From Microstegium vimineum (Eukaryota; Streptophyta; Magnoliopsida; Poales; Poaceae), in assembly GCA_022036555.1 (NCBI GenBank), contig CM039119.1, forward strand, positions 9,734,001 to 9,798,000: DNA of 64,000 nucleotides. Reading direction: 5' to 3'. Within the stretch, counting starts at the first letter, position 1. The number at the start of each line of letters is the position of its first letter. A model generated the notes under the pieces. That model did not search any database. It saw nothing but the letters and a program-made list of their open reading frames with translations, and was not told the origin of the DNA. This document shows positions 32,028 through 44,400 of the stretch, piece by piece. The position numbers were made by a program, and so were the translations under genes.

Positions 32028-35000
32028 TGCTATTTAGTTTTGGGTACAGATCAAGTTATATATCATCATCTCTAGGTAGTTGGGAGCTAACAACAAAGTT
32101 TATTTATAAACAAATTCTCTAACAGTGCCATGGACGTACAAACTTTTTTTATTCGATCCTGGCCACAACCATCAAAGATAACTCCAATAGTCGGATGGAA
32201 TCTCGCGTCTTGCTCGATCGTAAGCTGATTGATTGATCCTACCGTACCAACTGACGGAACTGCTCTTTTGGCTTGGCATAAATTTTCTCCATATATGATA
32301 CGGTGCGTTGCAATTTTATACGCACAAGGGGACACAAGTTGGCAAAAACAGACACTTCTCCATGACGTGTTCCATCCTTCGGTCTTTAGCATTGATTTTA
32401 TGCATTCGTAGGACATACTCCCTCCATCATAAAGAATCAAATTATAGAGTATGTTAGACTAAGTAACTTTTAAATTTACAAATAATATCAACATTTATGT
32501 CATCAAATATATAGTTTTATTTTACAAATACATGATGGATAAGTACCTGTGATGTTTAGTTTTATGATGAGTGAGTTGCCAACATAAAGTTATTTTAGGT
32601 TAAGTGTGCTAATCTAACATACCGCAAAAGCAGTGTTTGACATGTCTCTTGGCTTGTGTTGCACAGCTGTTTAGCTCGGAGGCGGTAGTCAATGGCGAGG
32701 TGAAGGTCAAGTAGAGACGGATCGTGTGGATGGACCGGTACCGGTAAAGGGCGGACATGAGACTTTGACTGAGGGACCGGAGGGCCTGAGGACTAGCCGC
32801 GGTGGCTGACACTTGGCCATCGACAAACACAAGAGTACATGGAGATGACCATGTTGATCAAGTCAAGACGATGATCGAGCAAGTCAAGCGGGAAGGTTCT
32901 GGAAGACTTGACGCCTGGCGATTGAAGATGCATATGGAGTACGCTAATTGTGAGTGGCTTGGTGGTTTGAGCCTCAAAACCATCGGCGGACGGTTTACGA
33001 ATTTGGGCCTTAAAACTTGGGCGGAGCTTCCGAGGAAGTGGGGACGGCACGTGGCGGAATCCTGGAGATTGCGTCGAGGCGACGACAAATTCAGGCAAGA
33101 AGCTGGGTCATCCGATCAAGATGAAGAAGAAGGTTTGGGAGAGTTGGATCGCAATGTCTTAGAACTAGGTGATTCGCTCATGTATTAGGGGGCTATTTGG
33201 AAATGTTCAATACACGCAATTATATAAGGATGATGAGGTTCTCAAGTCCCTCACCTCTTTTGCCTTCTTTATTTTCCTCCCTTTCACCTCTTTAGGCTCT
33301 CTCCCTCTTTGTAGTTTTCTTGTTTGATTGAGGTATGCAAATGATTTGGTGAATTATTTGTGTAAACTTGAACCAACTGATTAGAAATGGTTGCCTTAAC
33401 CTTCTCGTGTCCTCCGGGATTCGATTTGTGAGATGCTTGAGTTCTTGTTCATCATGTTTTTTGTTTTTTTCCCATCCACGGTTTATTGCTCGATCTCTCT
33501 CCATAGTTGATCTTTTTGCAAACCATTTGTTGAAGAGTGTGCTATGAACCCTTGTGATATTTTCCACCGAAGGAATTAGTTTGGTTTGAGGTGAGCATGC
33601 ATATTGGGAATTTTTGGTGTCTCTAGTCATTTCTCCTCGTTTGCTTGGTTTTTGAATGACTGAAATTTATTAGGTATGAAAGGCTATGATCTTCATGGAG
33701 TACTATCTTTGTTACCTTGATAGCCTATCTATAAAATTTGGGATGAATCAGAGTTGAAACGGAAGAGATCAGACGTTTTTTTTTTGCATTTTGGGGTGTT
33801 TTTTGGTGCACCGGCTACAATAGCACCAGATGCTACTATAACTGCTATAGTAGCACCGTAGGTTGATAGCACCGGTTGCTACAGTAATAGTCCGGGCGCG
33901 ACGCTGCAGCGCACCATACCCACGTCAACAGTACACACAGGACTACAGCGCACCATACCCACGTCAACAGTAACACGGGACGCTACAGTGCGTCCGGTGA
34001 ACAGTAACCAGCATCTGGTCAGTTCTGCATACTGGTTGTTTTGCTTATTTCTCATTCGTCCGGGCTCCGAATTGAGTTTTGCTGGTTGTGTTGGTTTCGT
34101 ATCGATGCAACCGACTTTTCTAAGCGCTTTGTATCACCAGTTGACATAAGTGTTTTGGTTGAGGCTCTTTCTTCTTCCCTATAGGAGTAGAGAGCTCTCC
34201 TTTCAGAATTTTAGTTCGGCTCTTTGGCTCTAGGTTTGATTCGTTGTACTTCTTAGTCATCCCCAAGAGTGGATAGGGTATCCAACCTTTCTATGGGGCC
34301 GGAATCATTCTATTTTATATGGTTGTCTTTTCGGGTGGAAATTGGGACAGCGATTAAATTATTTAGCGAGAAATTTAAGGCATCCATTCGCCCCTTTCTG
34401 GTCTCTATTTTGGTCCTTCAATTTTACTATGAAAATATATTTTCTAATTAATCTAATAATGTTTATTTGGTACATGATAAATATGAGAACTTTGTATGTA
34501 GATTTGGTTAAATTTAAGAGAAATTATTAGCCAGAGTTATATTTTTTTTTACGGAGGGATACTTGTAATATTGTTCGTGACCAAAAAAAGAGGCACACTA
34601 TGCTGTTGTCTTCAACACGAGAAGGAACCACCTCACACTAGAAGCATCTGCATGTGTGCGCGCGCTGCTAGCGGATGAGACAAATGCATGGCACACGCAT
34701 ACGGCATACAATGAGAACGGCATGCATGTTGGAGAGTTTCTGGCATGACCTGCAATAAACCGGTTGAATTAGGGATCGGAAATCCATAACAGAAGATGAA
34801 TTATTATTAGCCATTGACCACGGTCAAGGGCTGGCAACAAACAGCTAACGGATCGGACAAATGGCATGTATTATGCATATACAATGGATCAACTGATTGG
34901 ATCTCACGTCTTGCTCATCATCTGATTGATTATATATATTCATCCTAGCTACCGGCTGATAGACCTGCTCCCTTCTGGCCTTGGCATTTGTTTTTTTCTT

Positions 35001-35497
35001 GATACATAGGACTTTTATAATACACACAGGGCAGGAGGGGGCGTGCAAGGGGACAAAAACAAAGACACTGCTCTGATGCATTATTCTACCAACAGCCCAT
35101 CTTTAACATTGATTTTCTGGACGCGCGTTCAACCTACCAGATGACAACCTGCTCCTTAATTAGGCTCTGGAATTTGTTTTTCTCATGACTTCTATACTAC
35201 ACACAGTGCAATAAGGGGGCAAAAACAAAAAGACGCCATTCTCTGATGCCTTCTATCAACAAGTCATTAGCATTGATTTTTAGATGCGTTACGTTCATGC
35301 TACCAACTGACAGACCTGCTCCTTTGGGTTTGGCATTTGTCTTCCTCGATATATATATAAGTGTTATTATACACTCTAGGTGTAGAATACTATTATACAC
35401 CAAATTGTTGTACCAAATAGAATTCAATACTGTTCAGTAGTTGTGTGTCAGTATTTTTATGGTGCTGGGTGTCGGTATTTTCATGGTGCTGGGTGTA
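32028..35497. repeat. segmental direct duplication, copy 1
   Basis: About 3.47 kb that recurs in the same order and orientation at 36025-39544 with small indels and scattered substitutions. It contains LTR-like and MITE-like pieces, a plus-strand open frame at 32802-33188 that is broken in copy 2 and has no recognisable domain, a GCTACAGTAGCACC-rich stretch (33800-34000), and three or four diverged monomers of a 170-bp motif. Ends lack TG/CA and target duplications, so this is not an LTR pair. Confidence 0.85.
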
Positions 35498-36024
35498 TGT
35501 AAGGAACATGGTCCTCATGTCCCATATAGTTTGGATTTTGGTGTTTGATGATCAACATAACCAAATTGAACTAACGTATTTGCAAGTTTTTATTTTGTAG
35601 TTCAATAGGGTGCAATCATGCTTTGGACTTAGGCAACACCGCAAGCAAGACATTTGAAGCATATAGAAGACCTAAAAGATCAAGCATAGTTCAAACATGG
35701 AGGATGGAACCTACTCAGAAGCAAGACCGCGAAGATACAAAGTCTTCCGGACGTGAGGCGATGAGCGTCCGGGCTTTTGGAAAATCAGCCCGGACAGGCT
35801 CCGGACGCTGAATACAGGAGGGTCCGGACCATTGCGGATGCGTTCGGACGCCTAGGGTTTGGTCTGCTCAAATCAGTGAGTCCGGACACTATGAACAGTG
35901 CGAGTCCAGACTATGGGTGTTTGCGTCCGGACGCACACAGAGAAGAACCCGAGAGCACGAAGGACTCCGGACGCTGACCGGAGCATGGAGTCCGGACCAA
36001 AGAATGCGTCCGGACACCAAAGAA
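35498..36024. other. insert between the duplicated copies, LTR-like
   Basis: About 530 bp present only between the two copies. It starts with GGTGTTTGATGATCAACATAACC, a phrase common at the start of long Copia LTRs, and then has many scattered GTCCGGAC / CTCCGGACG palindromes. It is probably a truncated LTR, but neither end nor a target duplication is clear. Confidence 0.4.
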
Positions 36025-39000
36025 TGCTATTTTAGTTTTGGGTACAAATCAAGTTATATATCATCATCTCATGGTAGTTGGGAGCTAACACCAAAGTTTA
36101 TTTATAAACAAATTCTCTAACAATGCCATGGACTTACAAACTTTTTTTATTCGATCGTGGGCACAACCATCAAAGATAACTACAATAGTCTGATGGAATC
36201 TCGCGTCTTGCTCGATCGTAAGCTGATTGATTGATCCTAAGAACTGACGGAACTGCTCTTTTGGCTTGGCATAAATTTTCTCCATATGATACGGTGCGTT
36301 GCAATTTTATACACACAAGGGGACGCTCAAGTTGGCAAAAACAAAGACGTGTTCCATCCTCCGGTCTTTAGCATTGATTTTATGTATTAGTAGGATATAC
36401 TCCCTCCGTCGTAAAGAATCAAATTATAGAGTATGTTAGACTAAGTAACATTTAAATTTACAAATAATATCAACATTTATGTCATTAAATATATAGTTTC
36501 ATTTTTACGAACACATGATGGATAATTACCTATGATGTTCAGTTTTATGATAAGTGAATTGTCAATATAAAGTCATTTCCGGTTGAGTATGCTAATCTAA
36601 CCTACTACGAAAGCAGTGTTTGACATGTCTCTTGGCTTGTGTTGCGTAGGTGTTTAGCTTGGAGGCGGTTGTCAATGAGGTGAAGGTAAGTAGAGACGGG
36701 TCGTGCCGATGGACCGGGAGCGGTGAAGGATGGACATGAGACTTTGACTGAGGGACCGGAGGGCCGGAGGACTAGCCGCGATGACTGACACTTGGGACAT
36801 CAACAAACGGAAGAGTATAGAGGTGACCATGTTGACCAAGTCAAGACGGAGATCAAGCAAGTTGAGCGGGAAGGCTCTAGAAGACTTGGCGCCTAGGCGG
36901 CCGAGGATGTGTATGTATGGAGTACGCTAATTGCGAGTGGTTGGGTGGTTTGGGCCTCAAAACCATCGGCAGACGGTTGACAGGTTTGGGTCTCAAAACC
37001 CGGACAGAGCTTCCGAGGAAGCGGGGATGACACATAGCGGAATTCTAGAGGTTGCGTCGAGGTGAGGACAAGTTCAGGCAGGAAGCGGGGTCGTTTGATC
37101 AACATGAAGAGAAAGGTTCAGGAGAGTTGGATCGCAATGTCTTAGGACTAGGTGATTCACTCATGTATTAGGGGGCTATTTAGAAATATCTAATACACCT
37201 AATTAAATAAGGATGATGAGGCTCTCAAGTCCCTCACCTCTTTTGCCTCCTTCATTTTCCTCCCTTTCACCTCTATAGACTCTCTCTCCCTCTCTAGTTT
37301 CTTGCTTGAGGTCCACAAATGATTTGGTGAATTATATATTTTTATAATCTTGAACCAATTGATCGGGAATGGAGGCCTTAACCTTCTCGTGTTATCCGGG
37401 ATTTGATTTGTGAGATGCTTGTGTTCGTGTTCATCACGTTTTTGGTTTTTTCCGTCCATGGTTTTTGCTCGATCTCTCTCAATACTTGATCTTTTTGTAA
37501 ACCATTTGTTGAAGAGTGTGCTATGAACCCTTGTGATGTTTTCCATCGAAGGAATTAGTTTGGTTTGGGTGAGCATGCATATCAGGAGTTTTTGTGTCTT
37601 GGTCGTTTCTCCTTGTTTGCTCGGTTTTTGATTGACTCCAAAACTTGTGAGGTATGAAAGACTATGATTTTTATGGAGTAGCATCTTTGTTTCCTTTAAG
37701 CCTGTGCTATAAAATTTGGGTTCAATCACAGCTGAAACAGAAGAGATCGGATGATTTTTGTGCATTTTGAAGTTGTTTTTAGTTGCACTAGACGTGGTAG
37801 CACCGGACACGCTACAGTAACACCAGATGCTACAATAATAACAGCATCGGACGCTACAGTAGTAACGGGCGCTACACTACTGCATAAAGCGCAGGTTGCT
37901 AGAATAATAGTCCGAACATGCCGCTACAGTGCACGGACCCACATCAATAGTAACATGGGACGCTACAGCCAGTGAACATTAACTAGCAAATCCACATCAA
38001 CAGTAGCATGGGACACTACAGTGCGTCCCATGAACAGTAACTAGCGTGTGCTCGGTTCTGCGGATTCGCTATTTTGTCCGTTTTTCGCTCATCTAGACTC
38101 CGAATTTAGTTCCCCATGTTGCGTTGGTTTCATATCGATGCAGTGGACTTTTCTAAACACTTTGTCTCATCAGTTGACCTAAGTATTTTGGTTGAGACTC
38201 TTTCTTCTTCCCTATAGGAGTAGAGAGCTCTCCTTTCGGAGTTTTGGTTTGGCTCTTTGACTCTCGGTTTGATCTGTTGTACTTCTTGGTCATCACCAAG
38301 GGTATCCACCCTTTCTATAGGGCCGTGATCATTCTGTTTTTTTTTGTTGTCTTTTGGGGTTGAAATTGGAACAACGGCCCAAATTATCTAGCGCCAAATT
38401 GGAGGCTTCCATTCACCCCTCTCTAGTTTTTGTTTTAGTCTTTCAATTTTACTATGAAATATATTTTCTAATTAATCTAATAATGTTTATTTGGTATGAT
38501 AAATCTGGAACTTATTTGTACGTAGATTTGGTTAAATTTAAAAGAAATGATTAGCGTGAGTTATATTTTTTGGACGGAGGGATACTTGTAATATTGTTCG
38601 TGACGTACAAAAGAAAGAGGCACACTATGCTGTTGTCTTCAACACGAGTAGCAAGCACCTCACACTAGAAGCAACTGCATGTGTGCGCGCGCTGCTAGCG
38701 GATGAGACTAATGCATGGCACGCATACGGCATACAATGAGAACGGCATGCATGTTGGAGAGTTTCTGGCATGACCTGCAATAAACCGGTTGAATTATAGG
38801 GATCGGAAATCCATAACAGAAGATGAATTATTATTAGCTATTATTGGCCACGGTCAAGGGCAAGCGGCAAGGCTGGCAACAAATAAACAGCTAGCGGATC
38901 GGACAAATGGCATGCATTATATATGCATACAATGGATCAACTGATTGGATCTCACGTCTTGCTCATCAGCTGATTGATTATATATATTCATCCTAGCTAC

Positions 39001-39544
39001 CGGCTGAGAGACCTGCTCCCTTTTGGCTTTGGCATTTGTTTTTCTTGATACATGCATGCATACTCGGACTTTTATATATAATACACACACAGGGGCATGA
39101 CGGGGCGTGCAAGGGGACAAAAACAAAGACACTGCTCTGATGCATTATTCTACCAACAGCCCATCTTTAACATTGATTTGAGGACGCGTTCAAACCTATC
39201 GGATGACAACCTGCTCCTTAATTAGGCTCTGGAATTCGTTTTTCTCATGACTTTAACACACAGTGCAAGGGGGCAAAAACAAAAAGACGCCCTTCTCTGA
39301 TGCCTTCTATCAACCAGTCATTAGCATTGATTTTTAGATGCGTTCATGTTACCAACTGACAGACCTGCTCCTTTGGGTTTGGCATTTGTCTTTCTCGATA
39401 TATATAAGTGTTATTATACACTCTAGATGTAGAATACTATTATACACCAAACTGTTGTACCAAATAGAATTCAATATTGTTCAGTAGTCGTGTGTCAGTA
39501 TTTTCATGGTGTTGGGTGTCAATATTTTCATGGTGCTAGGTGTA
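36025..39544. repeat. segmental direct duplication, copy 2
   Basis: Second copy of 32028-35497, about 3.52 kb. Offset from copy 1 is about 4.0 kb throughout. The copy 1 open frame at 32802-33188 is interrupted here. Confidence 0.85.
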
Positions 39545-39838
39545 GTACTGACTGATACTGAATGTTGTTTAGTAGTACGGCATGGCAACGCTATTCTACA
39601 CCACCTTAGGCGTAGAATATTATTTTACACCACAAGACAAAGCTGACTTGGAAGAATACTAAGTAGTACTGAAAAACGTTCGGTAACAGTTAGTACTAAA
39701 CCTAGCACTACGGAAATACGGAATAATACTGAACAATACTGAATTTTTTCAGTATAATATAAGTATTCTACGGAAATACTGAATAATACTGAACAATATC
39801 GAATTTTTTCAGTATAATATAAGTATTCTACATTATAT

Positions 39839-39918
<80 letters not shown>

Positions 39919-40559
39919 CAAGTGGGCAAAAACCAAACCACACTGCTGTGTCGACCCATATCTTTAGCATTGATTTTATAGAAAATATCTATCTCTTCTC
40001 TCTCTCTCCTATTATAGAGCAAGAGAAACCGCACATTAGAGGCAACAGCGTGCTGCCGTCGCCAAACAACGCACCCATGCATACAGCGGACAAACGGCAG
40101 GCATACATGTGAACTGCTTGTTGGAGGGAGTTGTTGGCACGAACAGTAAGGCCGTTGGACCCACCGGGGAAATATATATCCTTAGGAAAACACAACATGA
40201 ATTAACTATATAGGGAACAAGCCGGCAACGGCAACACACTCTCTGCTCAACATGTACGAACCGATATTATATTCTGATGTTTGGGCTTCACTCGAGTTGA
40301 GACGAAATACGGTAAGATGTGGTCAATCTCATATTCGAGCTCATTATAGACAACAATGCCCGACTCAGGCTGGAGTTGTTTCTGTCTCGTAGGTGCAGAC
40401 TGTAGAAACGCTACTTGTTTTATAGTGAAATCCTAGCCTTTCAGGAACAAACCCCCTCACCTAGCTAGTCTCTACATCCCCTTCAGCACTCATTTTTTTT
40501 TTGAAAATTACACAATGATGAAAATAAGCATTTACCATTTTTTTATAGTGCTGACACAA
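39545..40559. other. right flank of the duplication with 60-bp repeats and a TA tract
   Basis: Two 60-bp direct repeats (39711-39770 and 39771-39830, each ending AGTATAATATAAGTATTCTA) precede a TA microsatellite at 39833-39916. A degenerate further copy of the 170-bp monomer follows (GGGCAAAAACCAAACC at about 39924, then TTAGCATTGATTTTAT). No gene; the TA tract encodes only a spurious Ile-Tyr ORF. Confidence 0.6.
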
Positions 40560-41486
40560 CCTAGCTACTTCCTCATCCCATGATTGGCAAGCCCACCTCC
40601 ACTCCACCACCATCTTCTCCTCTTCCTCTCCGGCCGGCACATGCCCAATCCAACGCGGCCGGACGCTGGTGCCACTGCCATCGTCTTTTGATCGTTCGCC
40701 ACACAAATCCTCTGTTTCATTCAAACAAAAACAATCTTAGGATCTTATCCTTCCGTCGGCCTTCAGTTCGTCTGCACCGCTGACGCCATCCCTGGCCACC
40801 GATGCCTGCTAAACCCTTCTCGGTAGGGTCTGGTTCATAGGTGACTCCCCTCGATCTGCCTCTATCTATTATTTTCTTTTTCTGTTTTGTTATCTAGCTA
40901 GTAGCCTACTTTTTCCTTGCAGTGGCAGTTGATGTTGAGCACAACCTACGGGGATCATTGCAGCAGACAGCGAGAGGCCAAGGTCATTTTCCTCGATCTT
41001 GAGCTCGTTTTTCATTTTTGCACCATGACTGAAACAAACTTTGTAAGTTTGAAATCACCATTAAATTGAACTTGTTAAAGTATTGGTTGTTGATGTTAGA
41101 GCTAGACTTTGTGTTTCGTTGATATTCTTTTCAATTTTGAAGATGGCGATGATGTGACGTGCTCACATTCTTGATTCTTGTGGTTAGCAAATTGTAGGGC
41201 TCATAATTTTGCACCTAATAAGAGCTGTAGGTTCTTTCATTGGCATATTTTTTTCCTGTGGTTTCTTCGATTGGGGGCAAATTAATCATTCTCGCGAGAA
41301 TTGATTCATGTTCTTATTTAGATATGTTGTCGTCCTTTTTCTGATTTATACATAGACTAACTAGTGCTGAGAAGGCAGAGACGACTGTTTACCTGTGCTT
41401 GATCTGAGCCACCACTCATACTTGGCGAAATTAACTTGCAACAACAGGGAGGTTGCAGTAGCGAAAAGCCCCAAAAAAAGGCGAAG
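40560..41486 (+). promoter_or_regulatory. candidate 5' leader exons of the intact NLR
   Basis: A pyrimidine-rich, GC-richer stretch from about 40560 looks like a transcribed leader. A plausible leader intron runs 40841-40922 (GTGACTCC ... TTTTTCCTTGCAG), and a second may run from about 40983 (AAGGTCATTT) to the CAACAACAG at about 41450. These are pattern-based; no transcript evidence is available. Confidence 0.3.
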
Positions 41487-44400
41487 ATGGAGCTTGTGGT
41501 GGGTGCTTCGGAGGCCACCATGAAATCTCTCCTGGGCAAGCTGGGAGGCCTCCTTGCCCAGGAGTACACTCTGATCCGTGGCGTACAAGGTGACATTCAG
41601 TACATCACCGACGAGCTCGCCACCATGCAGGCATTCCTAGGTGACCTCGGATCCACAGCGGACGACCACGACCGCCGGCTCAAGAACTGGATGAAGCAGA
41701 TCCGTGACATGGCATATGACATGGAAGACTGCATCGACGACTTCGCCCACCGCCTCCCTCATGACTCCCTCGGTGACTCAAGATGTTCCTTCATAGTGAC
41801 CAGAATCTACGAGCTGTGGACGTTCAGGCCTCGCCGTGAAATTGCTTCCAAGATTGCTGAGCTCAAGGTCAGAGCGCAACAGATCGCTGAGCGGCGCGGT
41901 AGATACGGAGTGGACAACCCTGACAAAAAAAAAGGCAGCAGAGCGACCCATGCTGTTACGTATGGCATTGCTGAGCATCTGATGGCCAACCGTCAGCTCA
42001 TCCACACGCTGAATCCTATAGGAGTGGAGGAGGACATGGAGAAGCTTCGGCCATGGCTAACAAAAGAATCTCACCGAGCTGTTATTTCCATCGTCGGATT
42101 CGGTGGGGTGGGAAAGACCACCATTGCCACCAAACTGTATCGAGATTTCGGGAACGAATTCGACTGCCGTGCGTTAGTCACGGTGTCACAAAACTATGAT
42201 GAAGATCAAGTCCTCAGGGATATTCTGCGTCAAATCAAGCCCCGGGACAGAGAGAAGGAGCAACAAGACGGCAACGCAGGGAAACCACCTGCAGTTGCTG
42301 ACACGAAAGCAGGCTTAGTGAAGCGGCTTGTGCCACTCCTCTCTGGTCGCAGGGAGCAAGGCAGTGATGGCAGCACTCAGCAGGCAAATAGCAACATGGA
42401 CAGCAAGCAGGAGCAACAAGACGGGACACCTGCAGAGAAGAAATTAGCTGCTGGCCTAGCGAAGCGGTTTGTGTCACTCTTCTGTGTTCACAGCAAGCAA
42501 GGCAATGGCGGCGGCACTCAATGGACACAGAGCAAAATAGACAGCATGACCCGTGACCAACTTATTCAAGAACTGAAATCGCGCCTCAAAGAAAAGAGGT
42601 ACATCTAAATTATTGCTTTGGCAATTTTAATAGCGATCATAAATATTAACCTAAAATACCCCCCCCCCTAAAAGATGGTACATATCTGCCATCATAAATA
42701 TTAACTAAAATAGTCCCCCCTCCCAATTTATATCTCCCACCCCTATATTATATAAAGGGAATTTGGTGTTCTTGCCTCTACTTTAGGTCCAATTATGATT
42801 TTACTCCTATTTGATTTTTCCCTCGTGATTTGAAATGAAGCGTTCATTTACCCCTACTTTGTGCTAGTGTTTAGTATGAAAAGGAAATATGTGCCAACAC
42901 AAAATGACCAAACTACCCTCACTTTATTGTTCCTCCCACCCATTCACTTTCACTTTCTCCAATCCACACCTTGGGCCGAATCCCAGGGCATCGTGCCCAG
43001 TGGTTGAGGGCGTCTGGCGCGTTGCACGAGCAGCCTTGGAGGTTGCGGGTGACAGTAGGGCGCGTCAAGAATGGGGTGCAGCCAGTAGGCCACGACGGTC
43101 GTGGCCGTCTGGCGTGGGGCGAGGGCGGCAGTAGGGCGCTTTTTGGTGCGGGTTGCCGTGGTCTATCTTCACAAACATTCTTTTATTACTTTTGGTGTAT
43201 TAGCATGTTGGCTACAAACTACCAAAATGTGTTTATGGAGAGCTTTCTCCCATAGATCGAAAACACATGATATTATAAGTAAATAAGTTGGTATGTTGCA
43301 CATACGTAATGAATCGACCAATAGGGGTGGTAAAGTATGTATAACAAGAAGGAACGGTGGTAGTACGTTGGGATTAAATGACGATAGGTGGGAGTGGACC
43401 AACGGAGGAGAATCAATGATGTCATAGTTAGGTAGATCTATTGACTAGATAGATCACTGGCTTGACCCAGTAGAGATATATCACTGCCAATTTGAAGCAT
43501 GAGCTATCCGCTCATAGCTTGACATGACAGAGATATATCATTGTCGGGTTGTGGCTCTACCTGTCTATGATAGGTTTAGCTAATTTTGCTCTTAATACAG
43601 GATCATTTAAGTCAGGTTTCTTTGAGATTTATGCCCACTATCTAGTAGTGGGAAATAGAAAAAAGGCACCATCATTACTGGGTGGTTATTCCCGCCACTT
43701 TCCAGGATCCTCACCTTACCACCCAGTAGTGATTAGGAGTCACTAGCGCCTCTAAGACACCGGCCATTAGCCGATTGTGTGATTGTGTGTTCCAGTGTAG
43801 TGACACTGGATTATACATTGGCAAATAGCCATTGTAGTCTTCAACTAGTTGGATGTTCTAGTGCGTTTTTCTCATCGGACAATCTGATGCATGTAAGAGA
43901 CATTGGCTAGGCATCTTAGTTGCACTAGAAGATCTATCATAATGCACAATTGTTTTTTTTTTGAAAGATCAGGAGGGGCCAGAAGCCCCTACACTGCAGC
44001 ATGTATTAAAAAGAGAACCGAGTCACAATTGTTCTTGGTGAATCATGACGATATGATTGTTGGTGGATAGTGGTTATGCCAGATGTTCATTGACTCCTTG
44101 TCTTCACACCATATCGTCTGGTGCAAGCTCGATGAGGAATATTCCCTCACACTTCTAATCAAATTGTTGTGACAAGGTCAATAGTGCCTCATCACCGAGT
44201 GTCGCTAGATTAGGCACCCAATTGTCTGATTCTGCCACCGCTGAGTGTACGACGTGCGCAGCTTCTATACACATGTTTTATTTTTCTCTATTTATTTGCC
44301 AATGCCTATAACCTATCTAACACATGCTAGTCCTATGCTAGTGTCATCATCAAAATCACCAAATAAAAGATACGATCATGGGAACATGCTCCTTAACGAA

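Noticed and set aside
32802..33188. 128-residue plus-strand ORF as a gene
   Set aside because: The corresponding stretch in the second duplication copy is broken, and no protein domain is recognisable.
32028..39544. The two 3.5-kb copies read as LTRs of one retrotransposon with a 0.5-kb interior
   Set aside because: Ends are not TG/CA, no primer site or polypurine tract borders the middle segment, and no target duplication is seen.
39828..40082. ORF of alternating Ile and Tyr on the minus strand
   Set aside because: It is only the translation of the TA microsatellite and its flank; no start context, domain or conservation.
41436..41486. Upstream in-frame ATG as the start of the intact NLR
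   Set aside because: The 17 extra residues (MQQQGGCSSEKPQKKAK) are unlike this family, whose proteins start at MELVVGASEA; a splice acceptor also seems to fall in this stretch.
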